Shown here piece by piece: positions 28,701 through 36,500 of a stretch of DNA of 64,000 nt. The notes under the pieces were generated by a model that worked only from the letters and a program-made list of their open reading frames with translations, searched no databases and had not been told where the DNA came from. Position numbers and translations under genes: made by a program. Source of the DNA: Archangium violaceum (GTDB lineage Bacteria; Myxococcota; Myxococcia; Myxococcales; Myxococcaceae); contig NZ_CP069338.1 of assembly GCF_016859125.1 (NCBI RefSeq), positions 11,721,501 through 11,785,500 on the forward strand, given 5' to 3'. The number at the start of each line of letters is the position of its first letter. The first letter of the stretch is position 1.

Positions 28701-31028
28701 GCCTTCCAACAAGCAGTCCTGGCGGGAGACTCCGCGATCGCCAGTACGTGTTGCTTCTCCCTCATCCGCATCCTGTTCCTCGAAGGCCATGAGCTCTCCG
28801 AGCTCTACGAGGAGACGAGGGCCTTCGTCGATTTCGCACGCAAGTCCATCTATCCAACCTTTGCCCACCTGACCCACTACATCCAACGGGTCGTGCAGCA
28901 GATGCGAGGGCTCACGCCCTCCTTCTCCTCGGTCGACGGAGATGGGTTCGACGAGGTGAGCGTCGAAGCACAGTTCGCCGGGAATGGCTCGGTTCAGTTC
29001 TACGGCCCATTCCTCTACATCAAGATGCAGTCGCGCTTCATGTGTGGTGACCATGAGCAGGCACGTCAGGCTCGAGCCATGGCCTCGCCGACGGTCTCTA
29101 GAGGACCGGGCGATACCATGACGTTCATGTACCAGCTGTATGGGGCACTGACACTGGCCGCCTGCCATCGGACCGCGTCCCCCGCCGAACAGCAGGAGTT
29201 CCTCGTCGCCATCGAGAAGCACCATCAACAACTCGCGGACTGGGCCAACGGGTGCCCGGCGAATTTCCTCGCCGCCGAGAGGATGGTGGCCGCCGAGCTG
29301 GCCCGGCTCTCCGGCAACACCGAGGAGGCCCTGCGCACCTACGAGGCCGCCATCCAGGCCGCTCGCGAATACGACACTCCCCAGTACGTGGGCCTCGCCA
29401 GTGAGCTGGCCGCCCGCTTCGGCAAGAGCCTGGGCCTGCCTTTCCTCGCGAGCTCCTACATCCGCCAGGCCCATGCGGCCTACTCGCAGTGGGGCGCCCA
29501 CGGCAAGGTTCGCCAATTGGAGGAGCTGTGGCCCCAGCTCCTCTCCGCGCCCGCCTCCGCCCAGGACACCACCACGACCCAGGGGACGGGCTCCCAGCGC
29601 GTCGATTCCCTCGCCGTCATCAAGGCCCAGCAGGCCATCTCCAGCGAAATCCGCCTCGAGCGCCTGGTGGCCACCCTCATGCGCGTCACCCTGGAGAGCG
29701 CCGGTGCCCAACGCGGTGCCCTCCTCCTCCTCCAGGACGACTCGCTCCAGTTGGTCGCGAGCCAGCCCCCCTGCCCCTCCGACAGCGAGAGCCTCTCCGC
29801 CGACTCACTGCCCCTCTCCCTGCTCGCCTACGTGCGCCGCACTGGCGAGCACGTCCTGCTCAACGACACCGCCCAACCACACCCCTTCTCTTCCGACGCC
29901 TACTTCACCTCGTCCTCCGCCCGATCCGTCCTGTGTCTTCCCCTGCGCCGCAAGGAATCCCTCTACGGCCTGCTCTACCTGGAGAATTCCCTGACGCCCG
30001 AGGCATTCTCCCCCAATCGCATCTCGCTCCTGGAGCACCTCGCCACCCAGGCCACCATCTCCATCGAGAATGCGCGTCTCTATTCGGACGTGCGGAAGGC
30101 CGAAGCCGCCCTGCGCCAGGCCAATGAGGAGCTGGAGGCCCGCGTCCAGCAGCGCACCCACGAGTTGAAGCGGGCCCAGGCCCGCCTGGTGGAGAGCGCC
30201 CGCAGGGCGGGCATGGCGGAAGTCGCTTCCAATGTCCTCCATGACGTGGGCAACGCCCTCACCAGCATCGTCGTGGACACCACGCTGATGCGCGATGCCG
30301 TGGCCACGTCCCGCGTGAGCCGCATCCGGCGGGTCGCCGCCCTCCTGGCGGACAACCGCTCGAACCTGGCGGACTTCCTCACCCAGGACGCTCGCGGCCG
30401 CCAGTTGGAGGACTACCTCATCCAGCTGGCCGAGGAGCTGGAGCAGGAGAAATCGTCTCTCGCCAGACGCTTGGAGGCGATGGACTCCAATGTGTCACGG
30501 GTGCGCTCCATCGTGGAGGGCCAGATGGCGCATGCCACCTCCACCCTCCTTCTGGAGGAGTGTGATCTGGGCGAGTTGATGGACGAGGCCCTGCGGCTTC
30601 AACATGGTGCCCTGCTCCAGGCACAGGTCACCGTCTCCCGGGAGGTACAAGCCCTTCCTCCGGTGAAGACAGACAAGCACAAGGTGCTCACCATCCTGCT
30701 CAACCTGCTGAGCAATGCGCTTCATGCCCTGGAGGCCCGCCCCCAACCCGCCCCCCAGCTCACGGTCCGCCTGGAGCGGGAGGACGGCTGGGTACGTCTC
30801 CAGGTGGTGGACACGGGAGCAGGCATCAACCCGGACATCCTCCCGCGCCTCTTCACCCAGGGCTTCACCACCCGGCCCCACGGCCACGGCATTGGCCTGC
30901 ACTCCAGCGCGCTCGCCGCACAGCTCATGGGCGGGCGTCTCTCCCTGGACAGCGAAGGACCGGGCCGCGGCGCCACCGCGACCCTGCTCCTTCCCTTTCG
31001 CTCGTCCTCTGCCGTGGCATGGCGTTGA
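25713..31028 (+). CDS. trifunctional Ser/Thr kinase - ATPase - GAF - histidine kinase
   Basis: 1771 residues; AGGAG lies 9 bases before the ATG. The N-terminal Hanks-type kinase (about 10-275) has HKDIKPANILL (Lys for Arg in the HRD motif), DFGIST and MSPEQTGRMNRTLDYRTDLY, the signature of this fusion family. Next is an AAA/STAND ATPase with Walker A GYSGIGKSS (about 328-336) and Walker B LFLDDLQWAD. A long helical TPR-like region (about 650-1290) leads to a GAF domain (about 1297-1460), a coiled coil and a histidine kinase. The H-box is VLHDVGNALTS (His near 1510), with HATPase motifs LLSNALHAL, DTGAGI and HGIGLH. Known relatives occur in cyanobacteria and myxobacteria (HstK type). It is predicted to be soluble. 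Output partners are not encoded next to it. Confidence 0.93.
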   Translation: MFYARNTHMHQLPGYSILEPLQSTSSNLLYRALREADRQTVILKTLRSDLPGARERAQLQRESTILQRLRGTPGVIQLHGCELLQERPVLVLANVGGTTLSERLDEPLPPARFLPIALELCSTLAEVHRRGVIHKDIKPANILLSASGQPWLIDFGISTLQRTQHVEASPATLVEGTPAYMSPEQTGRMNRTLDYRTDLYSLGVTFYQLLTGRLPFEGRDLLEWFHAHLAREPQPPHQVVPEVPPILSALVMKLLSKRAEERYQGAEGVSFDLERIRRGEKDFPLGERDVPARFLLPQRLYGRQAEVQTLLTAFERVEREGRLEWVLVRGYSGIGKSSVVQELHKPVLRRRGFFLQGKFDPFQRDVPYKTLVQALRGLVQHLLAGSDEEVADWRQRLLEALDGQGQVLLSMVPQLELVLGRQPAVAELPPEASRDRVHRLVQRLLGVFATSERPLVLFLDDLQWADFASLELLRYLTTHPGTPPLLLVGAYRDNEVDPAHPLMLTLAEVRKAGARLEDLHLGALSLEQTRQLVTDALPGASPDVVTPLSALVWEKTAGNPFFLLQLLQTLHQEELVTRAPEGGWRWDEAGVEARGYSDNVVDFMAGRLRQLPADTRHLLQLAACVGSPFPLSLLTILAQKEAPRVESGLEPALLEGLVIQAGPQHLRFLHDRIQQAAYGLLPDEERKVLHLRIGRLMLRDLSAEELEERLFDVVGQLNAGAELMMDEEERTRLAHLNAEAGFRALESTAHHSAEGYFNQAFSLLPGNPWESHHALTFKSRLAQVSCELMLGHSDRAVQLAEEALSHARTRSDMAAASLLRSRIHTINGNAQAGVTLLLECLEKFGVAVPMTPSLEEMLRAEAELGHLLERHSVEELLSRPSRTDPDLAATLDVLSGLSSSALFFNPLLCSFSAMRLAISSIRDGSTEASAIGFVICANWYASNRQKYGEARALGRLARDLNERYPRSSQKIKVLVLLAPIQCLSTPFAQVREFLLSAFQQAVLAGDSAIASTCCFSLIRILFLEGHELSELYEETRAFVDFARKSIYPTFAHLTHYIQRVVQQMRGLTPSFSSVDGDGFDEVSVEAQFAGNGSVQFYGPFLYIKMQSRFMCGDHEQARQARAMASPTVSRGPGDTMTFMYQLYGALTLAACHRTASPAEQQEFLVAIEKHHQQLADWANGCPANFLAAERMVAAELARLSGNTEEALRTYEAAIQAAREYDTPQYVGLASELAARFGKSLGLPFLASSYIRQAHAAYSQWGAHGKVRQLEELWPQLLSAPASAQDTTTTQGTGSQRVDSLAVIKAQQAISSEIRLERLVATLMRVTLESAGAQRGALLLLQDDSLQLVASQPPCPSDSESLSADSLPLSLLAYVRRTGEHVLLNDTAQPHPFSSDAYFTSSSARSVLCLPLRRKESLYGLLYLENSLTPEAFSPNRISLLEHLATQATISIENARLYSDVRKAEAALRQANEELEARVQQRTHELKRAQARLVESARRAGMAEVASNVLHDVGNALTSIVVDTTLMRDAVATSRVSRIRRVAALLADNRSNLADFLTQDARGRQLEDYLIQLAEELEQEKSSLARRLEAMDSNVSRVRSIVEGQMAHATSTLLLEECDLGELMDEALRLQHGALLQAQVTVSREVQALPPVKTDKHKVLTILLNLLSNALHALEARPQPAPQLTVRLEREDGWVRLQVVDTGAGINPDILPRLFTQGFTTRPHGHGIGLHSSALAAQLMGGRLSLDSEGPGRGATATLLLPFRSSSAVAWR

Positions 31029-31074
31029 ACGAGGCCTGGCAGGGGACGTCGTACTCAGTCCACGCCGAGCCGGC

Positions 31075-33573
31075 TCACAGCCGGTACGTCTCACCCGCCT
31101 TGTACTGCTCGTCCACGGGTACCGTCGCGTCCTCCTTGGTGATGAAGCCCTTCTTGCCCCTGTCCAATCCCTTGTTCGCCTCGTAGGCCTTCGGGCTGCC
31201 CGCCCTCGAGTAGCAGACGTAGGTCTCCGGCTTGCCCACGGCTTCGGGACAGATGATGGCCATGTAGACGTCGCTCAGCGTCTTGAGCGGCCCCTTCCGC
31301 TCGATGCAGCGGGCCATGTACTTGTTGACGTAATCGAGCTGCTCGACCTCGGTCATCACCTTCAGCTCATCCACCGTCTTCCCAAGGCCCTCCGAGCCGC
31401 TCTTGGTGAACTGGATGAGTCCGTACGCGTGATGACCCGCGTTGTTCTGCTTCTTGGCCGAGAACGTACGTCCTGTCTCGAAAGCCATGCAGGCCATCAG
31501 GTAGTCCGGCTTGATCTTCAGCAGCTCGCAGATGGCCAGCACCTTCTTCCTGAACTCAGGCGAAACCTTTTCGCCCCAGACCATCGTGCCCTCGATCCTC
31601 CGCGGAGACTTCCCGAACTCCATGAAGATGGGACGGACCTCGGAGGACAGGACCTTGCCTTCCTTGTCCAGCACGCAGGCTTCGAGTTTGAACTTCCCCT
31701 GGCCCCGCAGCTTCTTGACCATGTCCTGGTCCGTGATTCGGGCCACCAGCCGGCCCTGCGAGTCGCACTGGCCGCCCGCCCCCTTGGAGACGTCGTACCG
31801 GATTGGCACCTGGGACAGCAGCACCGGCTCACTCATGTCCACGAAGTACTCGTAGAGGCGAAACCCGAGTGTGCTGCCCTTCTTCCCGTTCGGCACATGG
31901 TGGGTCTGACAGCGCACCTGCATGTAGGACGTGGCGTCGGTGAGCTCCACGGTGCGCAGCGTCAGCCCGCTCAAGCGAGGAACGCCCTCGTAGGCCACGG
32001 AGAAGGCCGGCGGAGCGGCGACCAGTTCCCCCCAGAGGTTCGCGTCCGGATGGGTGACCTGGCCACGGATGCTCACCTTCTTGCCGAGGAGGTTCGGGTC
32101 CTCCAGGGGGACGAGCGCCTCGTGGAGCCGGGGGTTCTGCGCCGATGGCTGGGTCTTGAGCTTGACGATCTCGGTCTTGCAGGCCTCGTCGTAGAGGGAG
32201 AAGACGGGCTCGGCGGCCTTCCAGTAACCGCTATCTCCCACGAGCTTGATGGAGACGAGCAGGTTGTTCTCGCGGACCCCCGTCGTGATCGACCCGAAGT
32301 GCGGGGCTCGCGTCGGGGTGTCCTTCAGCTCCTGGGAGGCAATCGCGGTCGCCAGGTCCTTCGGCGTCTTCTTCTGCTTGGACTTCTTGCTCCCCTTCTT
32401 CGCGGGCGGCTCGATCCAGAGCTGGTCATCATCGAAGGTGCGGAACTTCGACTCGTCGTAGTCCATCACCGCGCTGACCGGCACATAGGTATCGGTGCCC
32501 GACAGTGTCTTGGGAATACGCAGCAGTGCGAAGATCTGCACCTTCTCCATCGTCACCGAGGGGACGAGCAACTGCCAGAAATACTCCGAGGACGAGGCCT
32601 CGGCCAACACCGGCCTCGAGATGGGATTCATCATCGAGGTCCGGACGATGGGATCGAGATCATGGAGCCCGTACTGCCAGAGCGTCAGCTCCAGCGGCAG
32701 ACTGAAGCCTGGATCGATGTTCTCCACCGTCGCGATGGCTCTCCCAGAGCCGATCTCGAATTTCGTCAGCTTCGGCTTCGGGAACGAGACGGCCTTGGGC
32801 TTGTCCCAGACGACATAGCTCACCTCCTGCCCCTCGGATTCCTGGATGACCTCGAGCCGGAGATCGAAGCTGTACTCGGCCTTGTTCGTCTCGAGATAGG
32901 TCAGCAGGTAGTCACCACCGCTGTGCGCGCAGCCGACGCGCCACTCCTTCGTGTCGTCGTCCTCCTGGGTCCACTCGAAAATGGAGTAGGCGAGGGAGTC
33001 CGCGATCCTTCCCGATTCGATCGCCCCGCCGTGGAAGACGGAGAGCTTGAGCGTCGCTTTCGCGAACTTGTCGCTGAACACGGGCGTGAGCTCGAGCAGC
33101 TTGCCGAGCATGACCTTGCCGGGGTTGGCCCCCGTGACGTTCAACGGGTTGTCGAACGCCAACGGGGTGGGGACATCGCACGGGGTCGCGAACGGGAAAT
33201 CCGGGACGACGGAGAGGCGCGCGGTGCCCGTCCCGAAAAAGCCCGACGCGAAGGTGTCGAGCTCCAGATCGAGGGTGCAGGTCTCCCCGCTGATCCGCAG
33301 GGGCTGGGCGCCGAGCTCGGAGTCCCTCACTTCGCCGAGCGACGAGGCTTTGATCAACACGCGGCACGTCGCGTCCTTCGGTAGGTTCTTTTGCGTCCCC
33401 CGCAGTGTGATCTTGTATTTGGGCCCTTCCTGCCGGACATCCTCCGGGGAGAGGGAAAGCTCGAGGGTGATGGGGGCCACGGCCACGAGGCGGATGACCC
33501 CCTCCGAGCCCGGTTCGAGCCGCACCTCGAGGGCAGGAGGAGGAGGGGGAGTAGCCTGTGCTGAATCCGCCAT
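31075..33573 (-). CDS. beta-domain protein with C-terminal lysozyme-like transglycosylase
   Basis: 832 residues; the ATG at 33573 has GGGAGGG about 7 bases upstream and lies two bases after the preceding stop, so translation is probably coupled. There is no signal peptide. The first 650 residues are beta-rich modules, including a stretch NPRLHEALVPLEDPNLLGKK similar in layout to one near the end of the upstream 1657-residue protein. The C-terminus (about 665-800) is lysozyme-like: ICELLKIKPDYLMACMAFETG (likely catalytic Glu in FETG), AYGLIQFTKSG, VEQLDYVNKYM and DVYMAI, the pattern of phage- and prophage-type lytic transglycosylases. It should cut peptidoglycan glycan strands if it reaches the periplasm. 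Lack of a signal peptide implies delivery by a secretion machine or lysis. Confidence 0.78.
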   Translation of the reverse strand: MADSAQATPPPPPALEVRLEPGSEGVIRLVAVAPITLELSLSPEDVRQEGPKYKITLRGTQKNLPKDATCRVLIKASSLGEVRDSELGAQPLRISGETCTLDLELDTFASGFFGTGTARLSVVPDFPFATPCDVPTPLAFDNPLNVTGANPGKVMLGKLLELTPVFSDKFAKATLKLSVFHGGAIESGRIADSLAYSIFEWTQEDDDTKEWRVGCAHSGGDYLLTYLETNKAEYSFDLRLEVIQESEGQEVSYVVWDKPKAVSFPKPKLTKFEIGSGRAIATVENIDPGFSLPLELTLWQYGLHDLDPIVRTSMMNPISRPVLAEASSSEYFWQLLVPSVTMEKVQIFALLRIPKTLSGTDTYVPVSAVMDYDESKFRTFDDDQLWIEPPAKKGSKKSKQKKTPKDLATAIASQELKDTPTRAPHFGSITTGVRENNLLVSIKLVGDSGYWKAAEPVFSLYDEACKTEIVKLKTQPSAQNPRLHEALVPLEDPNLLGKKVSIRGQVTHPDANLWGELVAAPPAFSVAYEGVPRLSGLTLRTVELTDATSYMQVRCQTHHVPNGKKGSTLGFRLYEYFVDMSEPVLLSQVPIRYDVSKGAGGQCDSQGRLVARITDQDMVKKLRGQGKFKLEACVLDKEGKVLSSEVRPIFMEFGKSPRRIEGTMVWGEKVSPEFRKKVLAICELLKIKPDYLMACMAFETGRTFSAKKQNNAGHHAYGLIQFTKSGSEGLGKTVDELKVMTEVEQLDYVNKYMARCIERKGPLKTLSDVYMAIICPEAVGKPETYVCYSRAGSPKAYEANKGLDRGKKGFITKEDATVPVDEQYKAGETYRL

Positions 33574-33575
33574 GT

Positions 33576-36500
33576 CTAGACCCTCCCACTCTTCATGGGC
33601 ACTTCCCGCCCATCCGGCCACATGCCGGGGAAATCACCCATCACGTTCTCCGCCTCTTCCTGCTGGAGCGGCTCGGGGACGGTGAGGCTCTTGCTGCTGG
33701 TCAGCTCCAGCTCCCTGTCCGCCTTGTTCAAGGGGACGACACGAACCACGTACTCCTTCGCGCCCTTGAGCGCCTCCGCGATGTCGCTCACATCCACCTT
33801 GGCGCGGAAGACGCCCTTCGAATCCGTGACGCCCGCCTCCTTGGTCCGCAGCTCGTAGGTGACGCAGTCCTTCGGGAGCGTCAGGAGATTCCCCGAGGAA
33901 TTGGCGATCTCGATCTTGAAGCCCCTGCTGGCGGGGAGCGCGTTCGTGCGCAGGGAGACATTCAGGATGAATGGATCGTACAGCGCTGGCTGCGCCTCGA
34001 GCTCGACGTTCGGCGCCATGTCGTATTGAATCCTCTTCGACGGACGAACGTCGATCCGCTCGGTCTTCAAGGGCACGTCCTTCTTCTTGACGGAAGCCGA
34101 GATGACGAGCTGCTTGCCCTTCAAATTCTTGTCATTGAAATCCAACGCCCGCACGACTCGCAGTGGATTGGGCAGGACGGCCGACTTTGCTTTCTTGTCG
34201 AGCTCCTCCTTCCCGAAGCTGATGCTCGGCCCGGCCGCGTTCCAGAAGCTCGCGGTACCACCCAGGAGCGGCACGCAAACCTGGGCGCCCTTGCTGGTGA
34301 GCTGGAGCTCGGGCTCTCCGAACATGGGGCTGTGCAACACCTCCGCGACATCCGGCGACCACTGCTCCAGGTAACCACCCCGGGCCAGGCTCTTCAGTTC
34401 CTCCACCTTCACCGCCTCACACCTCGTGCCGATCGTGTCCGATGCCAGGAGGCGTCCGTCTTGCGCGCTGCCACCGTTCGGGAAGAAGAATCCGAACTGC
34501 ACGGCCAGCTGGTCTTCGTGGGTCATTCCCTTGCGCAGCTCGGTGAAGGCCTCGTTCGCGTCGAACTCCACTATGAGCTCGCCGGGGTGCTTGCCCTCCT
34601 GCGACGCCTTCACCCGGATGCGAATGTCACTCTTTCCTACCTCCTCCGCATCGTCGATCCAACCATCCTCCTTCGCCTTGGCCACAACCTCTCGCAGCTT
34701 CTCCAGATTGGCGGCCCGGAGCTGGATGGAGAGTCCGTCCTCGAAGAGCCCGAGCAGGGAGATGGGCTGCCGTGCCGCATACCCGCTCCGGATGCGCTCC
34801 ACCGCCTCGACGAGGTCCCAGGCAATCAGGGGTTCGGCGCCCGCGGCGAGCTTCTGCCCCTTGGCCGCATCGAGGAACTCCTTGTACGTGAAATGCTGCG
34901 TGACGTAGGTGCTGACGTTCTTGACGTTGCCCTTCTTGATGAAGCCGTCGACGACCGCGAAGCCAGCCTCCTCCTTGAAGGCCGTGTCCTCGCGCGCAAC
35001 CACGGGAATCGCCACGTCGGCGGTCTCGAAGGCAGAGGCATCCTTCGGAAGCTCGTCGGCCACCCTGCCCTTCCATTTGCGGATGAGAATCCAGCCACGG
35101 AGGAGCCTCGGACAATTCGCCCGGAACGCGATCCGCCAGGAGAAGGTGCCATCCTTCCCACTGGACAGCGCCGCATCGGGAGCGATGGGGAGGGAGCCAT
35201 TCTCTCCCGGCGGCCCGGAGGTCTTCAGGAGGACGGGCTCGAGTCCCTCGAGCTTCAACTCGCCGAGCGCCTGCGCGCCAGGCTCGTCGAGGCTCCACTC
35301 GCCCCAACCGGGCATCTCCACGGGCTGGGCGAACACGCCTTCGTTGAACGTCCCCGCGGCGATCTCGAGCCGCCAGCCCCCGGGGTTCGCTGCCGAGACA
35401 TGCAAGGCCACCTTGTCCTTGCCATGACCCCGCTGCACCGCGCCGACGTAGACGAGCTCGCCGACGCGCTGGGGCCCATACCGCTCTCGTGCCGGCAACC
35501 ACCCGATCGCGGCGATCTTCTTCAGCTCCTCCGAATGCCAGAGCGGCACGTCGGCGAACTGGAGGAGGTTGTGCCGGGTCAAGAGCATCAGGAGCCAGGA
35601 GAAGGTGACGGGGTGCGGGTTGTCCAGGAAGGTGTTCCTGGGCAATTGCTCACCGTCCGGATTGTCGGCGAACAGGGGCTTCTCCTCCCCCTTGGGGCCC
35701 AGCACCGGCTTCTCGTTGTTCGCCCACCAGCCGATCGCTTCCGCGTGCTTCTTGATGAGCTCCTTCGCCTGCTGCTCGTCCGTGGAGTCCAGGATGTCCG
35801 AGCCGAGCACCAACTCCGGCCGGGTCTTCAGGTGCTCCAGCACCTGCTTCTCGATGCTCTCGGGGCTCCAGTCATTGAGGTGCCGGAGGACGACGTTGCG
35901 CCAGCGGACGGAGGCCAGGGTCTTGAAGTGCTCGACATCCTTCTTCAGGCTCTCTTCCTTGCTCGGATAGCCCCCGGACTGGAGGAAGAGGCTCCCTGGC
36001 GTCGCCGGCTGCACGAAGATCTTCCTCGCCCCGGCGGGCACGTAGATGCGGACGCGGGTCTTCTTCCCGTCGTACTCGACCACCTGTTCCGGACAGGACG
36101 GAGGATCGAAGGTGAACCGGAGCTTGTAGGACCCCTCGGGCAGGCAATCCTTGAAGTTCTCGAGGAGGACATCGACGGGATAGCTGAGGACCTTCTCCTC
36201 CGCGGGCTTGTCCTCGGACTTGGGGGCATAGAACGGCAATGCCCTGGAGGAACCCATGAGCCGTTGGAGCAGACCCTGACTGTAGGTGTCCTTGAAGCCG
36301 GCGAGGAGCCGCTTCTCGTCATCCCCCATCTGCTCCAACACGGGCGCGAGCTTCACCAGGGAGTCGAGCTCACCCTCGGAGCCGGACTGCAGCGCGGGGG
36401 GATCGAAGAAGTTGTTCTGATCCTTCTCCTCGAAGAACTCGAAGAAGGGCTTGCCGCCACTCGACAGCCCGAGCTTCTCCTCCGCGAACTTCAGGAACTG

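Noticed and set aside
31069-31085. GCCGGCTCACAGCCGG-type hairpin at the end of the transglycosylase gene
   Set aside because: Stem is only six base pairs, overlaps the stop codon and has no T-tract; not enough for a terminator call.
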